From Cercospora beticola (taxonomy: Eukaryota > Ascomycota > Dothideomycetes > Mycosphaerellales > Mycosphaerellaceae): a DNA stretch of 64,000 bases. The translations under genes and the position numbers were made by a program. The stretch covers positions 3,782,001 to 3,846,000 of the forward strand of contig NC_088938.1 of NCBI RefSeq assembly GCF_033473495.1, given 5' to 3'. Positions 54,570 through 62,910 of the stretch are shown one piece after another. The number at the start of each line of letters is the position of its first letter. The stretch's first letter is position 1. The notes under the pieces are model-generated. The model worked only from the letters and a program-made list of their open reading frames with translations, made no database searches and had not been told where the DNA came from.

Positions 54570-55629
54570 TTCGACGGGTGCAGTGTGCAATTCGGTGCGA
54601 CGTGTCGATGAGAGACCGTGGTGTGAATGTGCTTTCGAGTCAAGTTGCGCCGCAGCAGTTGTATGGAATGTGCGATCGAGTTGAGTTGCGCGGCAGCAGG
54701 TGTATGGTATGGTATTAAGTATAGTGGAGGTATGGACGAAGGTCGAACTATATGTAACATGATAACAAGTATAATGCTGTTCACCAGTGAATGCACGTGA
54801 AGTGGAGTGAAAGTATCGAGAGCGAGTGAATGCACTGTGAAGGTACTTTTTGCAAGGTTGGAGTTTGCTACTATCTGTCGTAAGCAAAGACGAGACAAGG
54901 ACTTTAATGTATTGCTCTATTCGAGACAATGTCTCGAAAAAGTCATGCCCTTCAACTCTGCAAGGTCGCCGTGATCGTACCTTTCTCTTGTGACCATGCC
55001 ACATCCTCTCGCAATGTTCATCAATGATGATCCACATGGAAGAGCCGTCCGTTCTCCCAATCGATATCGTTCTGATGCATGATGTCGTTCATGTGCCAAT
55101 TGCCCCATCTCCTTCTCAAGCCCGTGGCTCGCTCTAGAAGGTGGTGGTCGCGGCACTACTTCGTCGCAATTTAAGGTTGTTCGTCGCGTGGTAGTGCGTT
55201 GTCCTATGTCTCTGTTCCGTGGCGTGTCAAAGCGGAGTAGGTGTTCACGATATGTGGAGTGTCAGATGCACATGCAATGACATCAAGGAAGTCAGAGTTG
55301 GTGATTGGAAGCCACGCTGTCCGCGCGACTGCTTACGGAAGCAACTTGTTACGTTGGCCGGCTTGTGAGGAAGGCAGCACTTGTCTGACCATCTCAACCA
55401 TACAAGCGAACCACTGGCAGCTCGGACATCATAGACGCACTGGGTCGGGGTTCATACTTGTATTCAAAGACCTTTACTTACGCGTACAGGCTCGTGGCAG
55501 ACTACTGCGGCCCAACCTCGACGGTGGCGGCCGTCGATCCTCCAGCGCAAGAACACACCACCGCAGCGCGTCCTTATGCCCAGCCGTATCACCCCTCCTT
55601 CCTCCACTTGCAGATAGGGACCTATGTGC
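54570..55629. other. Promoter and spacer between F-box genes A and B
   Basis: It contains a 41-bp tandem duplication (54,636-54,712) and repeated GTGAATG/AGTGAA words at 54,785-54,845. A segment around 54,860-54,890 (TTTGCTACTATCTGTCGTAAG) resembles the region near 58,880-58,905 upstream of gene C, indicating promoters were duplicated with the genes. No gene is recognised. Confidence 0.45.
54636..54712 (+). repeat. Two-copy 41-bp tandem repeat
   Basis: CGAGTCAAGTTGCGCCGCAG at 54,636 recurs as CGAGTTGAGTTGCGCGGCAG at 54,677, each followed by CAG-TTGTATGG-like sequence. It lies 67 bp upstream of the start of F-box gene A. Confidence 0.65.
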
Positions 55630-56592
55630 TCAGAGCCTTTCCACTATGTTCGGATCGTACAGGGGACTGTTCGCACGACCCAGCATTCTGTTCAGAACAA
55701 ATCGGGCTGCACCCTTTCCCTTGGCGGAAGCGCAAGATCCGGCAATCCCATAAGTCTCAAGCTCTCCCGTTGCTGCAATGCTTCTACCGCGCTCGAAATA
55801 GGTCAGACGTCCTGTTTCTCTGTGATGGAACTGTTGCAACTCTGAAAGTTCGAGAGTGTACAGCGCAGTGTAATCGCGGAGGTTGGCCAGGGTTTCTTCC
55901 CAGGTACCATTCTCAAGCCGCACAGTGGTCAGACGAAGGAAGTTCAGGGTAGCAGCGCAGCTCCCTAGCAAGATGTTGACATCTGCTTCCTCATCGAATG
56001 CACAATAGGCCAGATACAGGCTGGTGAGACGCGCTGGTATGCTTGTCACTCCTTGGAGTAGACCCGAGACTTCGGGAGTCACGACAGGGCAGTTCCCAAG
56101 GTCGCGGAAAGGCCTGTAGACCTTCAAACCCTTGATGGAAGTGGTGCTGGCGATGAAAGCTTGGAGTTTGTTGTGCAAAACTCGCTTATCCTCGTGTAGC
56201 GTAGCCTGAGGGATGAGCTCGACGGCGATGATCTTGTCCAGAGCTCTAACAGGACCAAACACGCTCAACACTCGATCGATCTCGACAGCGCTGAGTGGAA
56301 CCTTCGCGATCCTTAAGAAAGCCTGGTCGAACACGTCTTGACTGGACCGGCGAATGTGCCGGCATGTTCTTCGCAGACTGAGCAGATCCAAGCGTTTCTT
56401 CTCAAGAAGGCTAAAGCCCGCTTTCTCATTCCCTGGATCTCTCCAGACTACCTCTGCGTAGACCGAGCGGTGCACCTCTGTTGCGATTTGGGCGATGATC
56501 TCTGCCGGGAGGCGTTGGAGGTAGGGCTTTGGGACGCGGGTGTTGTCGTGACGGTCCATTGGACCGTTATTTGCGCCTTGAGCCTCGTCCAT
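55630..56592 (-). CDS. F-box-like protein B
   Basis: A 320-residue product from ATG 56,592; an upstream in-frame ATG at 56,805 would give 391 residues, but the extra 71 do not match the paralogues and contain a plausible splice donor (CTGGTAAGTC). The F-box is YLQRLPAEIIAQIATEV at 24-40, followed by LDLLSLRRTCRHIRRSSQDV. Later segments (RLTSLYLAYCAFDEEADVNI, TLNFLRLTTVRLENGTW) look like irregular leucine-rich repeats, and the tail KGAARFVLNRMLGRANSPLY matches the family ending. Probable role: substrate adaptor of an SCF E3 ligase in cytoplasm or nucleus. The target is unknown. It is the most divergent of the A-D set. Confidence 0.72.
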   Translation of the reverse strand: MDEAQGANNGPMDRHDNTRVPKPYLQRLPAEIIAQIATEVHRSVYAEVVWRDPGNEKAGFSLLEKKRLDLLSLRRTCRHIRRSSQDVFDQAFLRIAKVPLSAVEIDRVLSVFGPVRALDKIIAVELIPQATLHEDKRVLHNKLQAFIASTTSIKGLKVYRPFRDLGNCPVVTPEVSGLLQGVTSIPARLTSLYLAYCAFDEEADVNILLGSCAATLNFLRLTTVRLENGTWEETLANLRDYTALYTLELSELQQFHHRETGRLTYFERGRSIAATGELETYGIAGSCASAKGKGAARFVLNRMLGRANSPLYDPNIVERL

Positions 56593-57619
56593 CTCGTATC
56601 GTTGCGCTGAGGTCGGCGAGGACTGGATGTAATGGTTGATTTGTCTCAAAAAGCAGAGAGCTTGAGAATTCGACAGTTGGAAACGGAGCAAATTGCTAAG
56701 CAAGGCCGGCGATTGACTTATTCCAGCGCCGCCACGAGACTTACCAGGTAAGACTTTGTCGAACAGCCAACGACGACGCTCGAGCTTCTCGCCCACAGCA
56801 CACATAGTGCAGAATGATACTTGTACGAAACGCTAAAGTCCTTCAAAGAAACCTACGACGATACTGAGGTCCACGAATCGACCTAGAACTACCAAGTGAC
56901 GCAGCCCGAAGATCGGCCTCTATACGCGAGACACTTGTTAATCGATCTATCAACGACGAAGGACGCTCAGTAGGCTTTGGAAATGGCTAGGTTATGGAGG
57001 GATCAACGGGTCCTCAGGGCCACAGCTTCAGCAGAGCTGGGTTGTTGCAAATGGTTCATGGCTATTCAGGGATAATACAAGGGCAATCCTACGCAGACAG
57101 TCGTCTGCACATGTAGCATCTTGACAGCTCTTCCATGATCTCGAAGTCTGTGGTCGACGCCAGCTTCTTACAGATACCAGCTTTTTGCCCGATTCCCACC
57201 AAGACTGGTTGGTAGCTCGCGGGTTGGAAAGAGGCACAAGCAGATTGCAATACTTCGCTCCGCATTTCTTGCAGAAACTCATATTATCTATGCTCAGGGA
57301 TATGAGAGACCATAATGCCACTGCGAGACACTGGTGTGGATTCAGGACACGTCCAGGTAGCAAGAAATGAGGCTCTTTATTCGATGGTGCCACTACATTT
57401 TGTTGCATGAGCAATCTCCTCTGCTTGAATACAACTACTCTGATCGCACAAGTTGCTCTTCTGACCACATGGCAGTCGCTCTCAAATCTCCATCAATGCT
57501 CAATCATGCACTCCTTCATCATCCCGGTCACACCATCTTCCATGCTACGATCTCGTTCATGTGACAACAGCCTAGCCTCCGCGAAAGCTCGACAAGAGGT
57601 GTGACTCCTGCGCACCAAC
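56593..57619. other. Spacer between F-box genes B and C
   Basis: A 146-codon minus-strand opening (57,468-57,028) includes a Cys pair (SFCKKCGAKYC) but no family match or clear start. I do not support a gene. No repeats stand out. Confidence 0.4.
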
Positions 57620-58627
57620 TTAAAAGCCCAAAGATCCTTTGGTCAAGCTAGGATCGTACAGGTCGCTGCCTTCGAGCTCCAGGATTCGATTGAGTGCCAA
57701 TTTGATCGCACCTTTGCCCTGGGCTTGGAACCAGCAGTTGCCAATGGTGTAGCGCTCAAAGTTTCCAGTCGCCCTGTTACGAAGCCACTTGGACTCGCGA
57801 CCTCCCATGTCGAACTGGTCATGAAGCAGCGTGTATTTCTCCGAATCAACGACCGAGCGAACCGCGGTCATTTGTAGCTCATCTAGAAGAAGCTCGTCCC
57901 GCACGAACGCCAGTGTCGAGTGTGCATTGCCGTCGCAGATTTCGAACCTGTCGACCTTGAAGAAACGCAGATTTGCTTTGAGTTCTCCCAGCAGCGAATG
58001 GACCGTCGCCGCTGAATAGACGCCGTCGCTGAGCTGCAAGCGTTGGAGCTTGCTTGGGTTCACATCCTCTAGAGTACCCAACAGCGAGGAACCTCGAGGA
58101 GATGGTGCAGACGCCGAATAGACGTTTTGAAGAGCGTTCACTTCAACGGCTTCAATATTGGATAGCTTGCGAACGAAGCCTTCTAGTGAGAGCCGCAACT
58201 CCGTTGTGTGTTTCACTGTGAAGGAGCCGCCATCAGGAAGGTCTTCTGTCTTTGGTCCGACGAAGTTCACAGATTTAACCTTCGCGAAACGTCCAGAGTT
58301 CGCAAGAACGCTCGTCGTGAGCTGAATGTCAGCAGTCGAAAGTCTCACCACAATAGACGTCGTGTGGCGACGTGCCCACTCGTACTGCGAGCTATCGTTG
58401 AGCGTCTTACACGTAAGCCGAAATGCGCTCAGCCCTGCGTTCTCCTCCTTATCCCCTTTCTTCTCGACTTCATATCTCCAACTTGGTTCTTTTGCGTAGC
58501 TCATTTGCGAAGCGATCATTCCAATCACTTCGCATGGTAATGCGTCGAGAAAGATGGTCTGCTGGCGCTGCACGGTAGTAATGCTTGCGGGGTTGGCGCG
58601 GCGGCCCTTGTTCTTCGATTTTGCCAT
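57620..58627 (-). CDS. F-box-like protein C
   Basis: A 335-residue single-exon protein from ATG 58,627; the frame is open upstream but the paralogues all start near this Met. The basic N-terminus (MAKSKNKGRR) precedes the F-box LDALPCEVIGMIASQM (28-43) and AFRLTCKTLNDSSQYEWARR. The central region has family motifs such as LSLEGFVRKLSNIEAVEV and ANLRFFKVDRFEICDG, leucine-rich in character. The ending KLALNRILELEGSDLYDPSL and SLGF is shared with genes A and D. It is presumably an SCF adaptor; the ligand is unknown. Confidence 0.78.
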   Translation of the reverse strand: MAKSKNKGRRANPASITTVQRQQTIFLDALPCEVIGMIASQMSYAKEPSWRYEVEKKGDKEENAGLSAFRLTCKTLNDSSQYEWARRHTTSIVVRLSTADIQLTTSVLANSGRFAKVKSVNFVGPKTEDLPDGGSFTVKHTTELRLSLEGFVRKLSNIEAVEVNALQNVYSASAPSPRGSSLLGTLEDVNPSKLQRLQLSDGVYSAATVHSLLGELKANLRFFKVDRFEICDGNAHSTLAFVRDELLLDELQMTAVRSVVDSEKYTLLHDQFDMGGRESKWLRNRATGNFERYTIGNCWFQAQGKGAIKLALNRILELEGSDLYDPSLTKGSLGF

Positions 58628-58957
58628 CGCGTGTAGCCTGACAACTAGGAAAGGATGGGAAGTGGTGTCAGTGGGACAGTGTTGTGCGGCAGTGGTGTTA
58701 AGGTTGGGATCTGCAGCAAGTTTATGTATAGTCTCGAACTGGGTTGAGGTGTGAAAATGGATGGGATATACGTAAAACGCTGGTGAGTAAAGTGCTGATC
58801 GCAAGTGAATAATGGTCAAGTCGAGTGAACAGTGAACGAGTCTGGCGGAATTATGTGATGATGCTTTACGTCAGTGAAGTTTGCTGCAACTTTTGGTAAG
58901 CAGACATGACGAACAACGAGTCAAAGCTCTTCCCACCACGCACTCCAGAATCATGTC
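58628..58957. promoter_or_regulatory. Upstream region of F-box gene C
   Basis: About 330 bp with repeated AGTGAA words (58,790-58,850), matching the style of the region upstream of gene A. No ORF is supported. Confidence 0.35.
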
Positions 58958-59220
58958 TCAGGATGGCAAACACCTCTCCTCAAACGCAGCAACCGTAATC
59001 GCTGGATCGAACACCATACTACCCTTTACCCCTAAGATCGCATCGTCCCCAAAATGCCCGCATCGTATAGGTCGTCTCCTTCAAGCTGCAGGATCCTTTT
59101 CAGAGCCAGTTTGCCCGCGTATTCGTCTTTGGCGTCCACTGTGTTCCAGCCTAGGGTATAATGCTCGAGCTTCCCTTCCAACTTTCCACGAAGCCACAAG
59201 GCAATAAATGTGTCGCATGT
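58958..59220 (-). pseudogene. Chimeric F-box gene remnant
   Basis: Only a 3' end remains. On the minus strand 59,220-59,060 encodes LEGKLEHYTLGWNTVDAKDE and KLALKRILQLEGDDLYDAGI, the tail of the C/D-type genes. In another frame the adjoining 59,060-58,958 encodes GDDAILGVKGSMVFDPAITV followed by AAFEERCLPS, matching the tail of gene E instead. No F-box or start is present. The mosaic suggests a deletion or ectopic exchange between two paralogues. Confidence 0.75.
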
Positions 59221-59228
59221 CGGCTCCT

Positions 59229-60305
59229 CTAGAAGCCCAAAGATTCTTTGGTCATGCTAGCATCGTACAAGTTACTCTCCGAACGCTGCAGCACTCTGTT
59301 CAGAGCTAGCTTGACTGCGCCCTCGCCGATGGCTTCCAGCCTCCGCCAGGCGATCGAGTAGCGTTCGAGCTTTCTACTCAAGGTACCACGAAACCACTTG
59401 TGCTCGCGCGCTGATGCTATGTGTCCGGCATCGAGAAACCATACGTGTCTGTTTGCCTCAGTATGGCGTAGAGCTCCCAAGTATAGCTCGTTCAGCTGCA
59501 GATCATCCCGGATGCAAGCGAGCATGGGATTCACAGTTCCGGAACAGATGTCAACCTCTTGAATGCTGAGACAGCGCAGATTTTGTCCCATAGCTCGCAG
59601 GAACAGCTTGATGGACGAGGTTGAATGAACCAAGCTGCCCAGCACAATGCGCTTGAGTTTCGGTGGTTCAATTGTCTCCAGAGTACGAAGCAACAATGAG
59701 ACCTCAAGCGATGGCGACGTTCCTTGCTTTATGCCAAATGGGGGCCACATGTCGTGCACTTCGACCGACTGTAGACATGAGAGTTTTCGCAAGAAGCCCT
59801 CCAGCAGAAGGCCGAAGTCCGTGGCATGGGCACCAACCATGAAGTCAGTCTGCAGCTTCGCGGTTTTTGGTGGGAAGAAATCCACTTTCGCCACTCGTGC
59901 GAAACATTTGGGAGACCAGGAAAAGCTCATGATGGCATGCATGGCTCCAGGAGCGAGTCTCACCACCATATTCTGCGTGTGTCGACGGTTCCACTCGTCC
60001 TCCGAGCCCCTGAAGAGTGCCTTGCATGTGAGGCGCAGTGCGTGTAAGGCTGTGCTCTTCTTTTTGTGGATCGACGCTTCTATCGGGCACGCGGCATTGT
60101 CGAGGATGTCTGTATGCGAGGCGACAATGCCGATCAGTTCGCCTGGTAGTGTCTCCAGATAATTCGCCTGCTTGTTCTCATCCTCGGTGGTGTCTTTCAC
60201 GGCTGCGACCTGACCAACAGTGACGACTTGATCAGCGACGACCTGATGGGCGACGACAAGTCGGCTGCTGGTAACATCTTGATCGGCTCCCTTGGACTCG
60301 GCCAT
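59229..60305 (-). CDS. F-box-like protein D
   Basis: A 358-residue protein from ATG 60,305. It begins MAESKGADQD, followed by short degenerate VVxxQ repeats at about 17-36 (VVAHQ, VVADQ, VVTVGQ). The F-box is YLETLPGELIGIVASH (49-64), then LRLTCKALFRGSEDEWNRRH. Family motifs LLLEGFLRKLSCLQSVEVHD and LGQNLRCLSIQEVDICSG-like sequence follow, and the tail KLALNRVLQRSESNLYDASM ends in ESLGF. It is closest to gene C. Its stop lies 9 bp from the chimeric remnant, so the remnant probably derives from a D-like duplicate. Confidence 0.78.
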   Translation of the reverse strand: MAESKGADQDVTSSRLVVAHQVVADQVVTVGQVAAVKDTTEDENKQANYLETLPGELIGIVASHTDILDNAACPIEASIHKKKSTALHALRLTCKALFRGSEDEWNRRHTQNMVVRLAPGAMHAIMSFSWSPKCFARVAKVDFFPPKTAKLQTDFMVGAHATDFGLLLEGFLRKLSCLQSVEVHDMWPPFGIKQGTSPSLEVSLLLRTLETIEPPKLKRIVLGSLVHSTSSIKLFLRAMGQNLRCLSIQEVDICSGTVNPMLACIRDDLQLNELYLGALRHTEANRHVWFLDAGHIASAREHKWFRGTLSRKLERYSIAWRRLEAIGEGAVKLALNRVLQRSESNLYDASMTKESLGF

Positions 60306-60566
60306 GTTGTGAGCTGCGTTCGAGTCGTGATGACAATGTGAATGTGCCCGAGGGCCAGATAGGTAAAGTGTTGTACTCTCAAGTTGGCTTGGGATCAGAT
60401 TGAAGTGGATAAACAATAAACGAAGATTTGGTCCCATCACATGCAGCCACATACGGACGCTAGTGCCCGCGCAATTGAAGCAAACCCTAGAACGTCACAT
60501 GCAGCCAAGGCACACAGCTGCTCGCTACAAAACTCACTGCTGCACTGGCCACTGCAGCCCACGAGT

Positions 60567-61652
60567 TCACAACAGCAGGCCTCTCTCCTTGAACGCAGCA
60601 ACCGTAATCGCCGGATCAAACAGCGTACTCCCCTTGTCCCCCAAGATCGCGTTCGTCCCCAAAATGACCGCGAACCTTCCCTTGCACACTACTTTACCAG
60701 ACGCCAGATGATAGCTCTCCACCTGCTTCTTCGGAACCGTCGCCGCCGGATTGCGAAAAGCCCGAATTGGATTGCTGCCGGTGTAGCTAGACCAGTCGCC
60801 GGCGAGCGGGGGAGATATCCCCCACGACGAATTCGAATCCGCAAGTACAAACAACTCAAGTCGCGACAAATCCGGCGCCGAATCACGCCAAGAGGCGAAG
60901 AGACTCCCCCAAGAGCCATTGCGAAGATTGACCCGAGAGATCTTGAGGGATTGCAGCCTGCTGTGTGATGCGAGGAACGGACGCAGTGTATTGAAGTCGA
61001 GTTCGCATTCTTTCAGTGTGATAGAGGTCAAGCTGATGTTCGGGTTGTGGGATAATAGCTGGAGAATGACTGTGACACCTGCGTTTGGCGTAAGCACACG
61101 GGGCGGGCCTACGTCAACCGCTTTGCACAGCACGTGTTGTACTTGTGGGATGTGAGCGATCAGATTCATCAGCTCTGTACGCAGTGCAACCAGTTCTGTT
61201 GGGTTGAGGGGTGTCGCTAATGGGCCGGAACGAATGGATCCGGAGGTTCGTCGATGGTCGGCGAATCTGAGACCTTTGATGTAGCTTTCGATTGGTCGGC
61301 CATTTTTTGGGCCAATAAGCTCCAGTCCATCGAATACTTTTCGAACGTCGCTCGCAATGAGGTAGACGCGGAGGTTCTCGATATATTTCTTGACAAATGC
61401 ATCGTCGGCTGCGTCTCTGAACGTTCTGTTGACTCGACGAAAATCTTTAATCCAATGGCTTTCGATCCAGGCTGGGTACTTCGCTTCATCACGAGACCAG
61501 AGGTACTTAAGGATGTTGTCCCAGACTTCCTGGGGTAAGCTCATGACAGCGGGGTATGGCTTCGGCGCTGGCTCCCGCTTCGACTTCTTCGACTTCTTCG
61601 CAGGTGGCACAGCGGGAGCTGTACTCTTGGATTTGCGTTTACGCGGCACCAT
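60567..61652 (-). CDS. F-box-like protein E with basic nuclear-targeting N-terminus
   Basis: A 361-residue protein from ATG 61,652 (another ATG at 61,703 is in frame). Residues 3-28 are strongly basic (PRKRKSKS and PAKKSKKSKREP), like a bipartite nuclear localisation signal. The F-box-like segment SLPQEVWDNILKYLW (38-52) is followed by WIKDFRRVNRTFRDAADDAF. The body has leucine-rich segments such as ISLTSITLKECELDFNTLRP and LQSLKISRVNLRNGSWGSLF. The tail AILGDKGSTLFDPAITVAAF differs from genes A-D but matches half of the chimeric remnant at 58.96 kb. It is the rightmost, most divergent member, beside conserved genes. Confidence 0.75.
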   Translation of the reverse strand: MVPRKRKSKSTAPAVPPAKKSKKSKREPAPKPYPAVMSLPQEVWDNILKYLWSRDEAKYPAWIESHWIKDFRRVNRTFRDAADDAFVKKYIENLRVYLIASDVRKVFDGLELIGPKNGRPIESYIKGLRFADHRRTSGSIRSGPLATPLNPTELVALRTELMNLIAHIPQVQHVLCKAVDVGPPRVLTPNAGVTVILQLLSHNPNISLTSITLKECELDFNTLRPFLASHSRLQSLKISRVNLRNGSWGSLFASWRDSAPDLSRLELFVLADSNSSWGISPPLAGDWSSYTGSNPIRAFRNPAATVPKKQVESYHLASGKVVCKGRFAVILGTNAILGDKGSTLFDPAITVAAFKERGLLL

Positions 61653-62051
61653 GTTGACTGTGATATTACTAGATAGAACAGATCTGGGTCCTCGTTGTAT
61701 CATATGTGCCACGACGCGTCTTTGTGTGAAGTGACCGGATGCGGAGCCAGTGAATAAATATTCTGTCTCCCACTCGTGACTTCGACTCGAGTGTTCACTT
61801 ATCCTCGTGTATGCATTCTCAGATCGAGTCAGTATCTTGTAGCTGTGATGAGAATCCAGGTGGCTGAAGACAAAGCCGCCATACTTCCAATGTCCGCATT
61901 TGGGAAAGTGGAGCCGCTTTGTTTGTCAGCGATGGCGCTCCGTGGACATGCCTCATCATGTTGCGCACTGGAGCTTTGCTAGAGATCCAGCAACAAGTCC
62001 AGCAGCTAAATAACCTTGCAGACCAATATCTCCGACAGGTCTCATTCTTCT
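61653..62051. other. Intergenic region between F-box gene E and VFA1
   Basis: About 400 bp; upstream region of gene E and 3' region of VFA1, both on the minus strand. Short openings on both strands are unsupported. Confidence 0.45.
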
Positions 62052-62630
62052 TCATGGTCCTTGTGGAACACTAGGAAAGAAGCCCGGTGTCCTCAGTCTT
62101 TCAGCCTGCCTCTTCGCTGCCGCAGCCTGCGCCTTCTTCTGCAACCTCATATTCCAGAAGTTCTTATTCAACTCAAATATCCTCGGTCCTTCAACCGTGA
62201 CGGTAGCCTTCCCGGCCTCACTCTTCTTTGCTTCCAACTCCTTCAACTTTTTCTCCTCCTCCTCTTTCAGCGTCTTTTCGTCCGCCTCATCCAGTTTCTT
62301 CTGTTCTTCCTTAACATTCTTCCCTTCCTTCTCCCACTCTTTGATTCGCTGTCGATCCATCTTCTTCTTCATCTTCTCTTGGAATTCCTTCTTCACAGCT
62401 TCAATTTCCTTCTCGATTTCGGCGTCTTTGGCCTTCTTGGCGAGATCTTCGGCATCTTTTGAAATGGCGAATTTAGGATCTGTGAGATGGCCTGGGCAAA
62501 TGTAGAACCAGTCGGAATTGTCTGGGGTCGAGAGCACGGTGGGTGTGGGTTTGTAGCAGATCCAGCAGGCTTTGGCGTCGGTATCTTTGACCAGGCGGCG
62601 ATGCCAGAGGTTCGTGGGGCCGGCGGACAT
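62052..62630 (-). CDS. VFA1: VPS4-associated protein 1
   Basis: A 192-residue single-exon protein from ATG 62,630. The N-terminus NLWHRRLVKDTDAKACWICY and KPTPTVLSTPDNSDWFYICP with PGHL form the conserved Cys-rich Vfa1 domain (CWICYKP ... YICPGHL, a zinc-ribbon-like pair). The rest is a long charged coiled coil (about 75-150) rich in Glu and Lys, then FELNKNFWNMRLQKK. In yeast Vfa1 binds the AAA ATPase Vps4 and stimulates it in ESCRT disassembly at endosomes. It is divergent from argininosuccinate lyase, separated by 280 bp, and marks the start of conserved gene space. Confidence 0.88.
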   Translation of the reverse strand: MSAGPTNLWHRRLVKDTDAKACWICYKPTPTVLSTPDNSDWFYICPGHLTDPKFAISKDAEDLAKKAKDAEIEKEIEAVKKEFQEKMKKKMDRQRIKEWEKEGKNVKEEQKKLDEADEKTLKEEEEKKLKELEAKKSEAGKATVTVEGPRIFELNKNFWNMRLQKKAQAAAAKRQAERLRTPGFFPSVPQGP

Positions 62631-62910
62631 TTTGGCTCTTTTGAAGCCTATCAAGGCTTGAGATGAAGTTGCACTATCACATGAAAGGCGGATGCGAGGC
62701 AGCTGTTAGTGGGATGAAGTGAAGGCATCCTGCGTCTGCCAAGATGAGCTTCGACCAAATCCGTACTAGCTGAAACCTTGCAGGAGCTCAGGTTATCGAT
62801 AGCGAGCCCTTGCCAGCCATTGGAGTCAGTTCTGGGGAAAAAGTTGAGATGACTCCCCAGTCGCGAAATCCTCCCTCTTCATACTTCAGCCACTCAAGAC
62901 CGTCTAACTC
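62631..62910. promoter_or_regulatory. Divergent promoter of VFA1 and argininosuccinate lyase
   Basis: 280 bp between the two ATGs. No Gcn4-type TGACTCA site is exact here; the region ends in a CA/CT-rich leader before 62,911. Confidence 0.45.
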
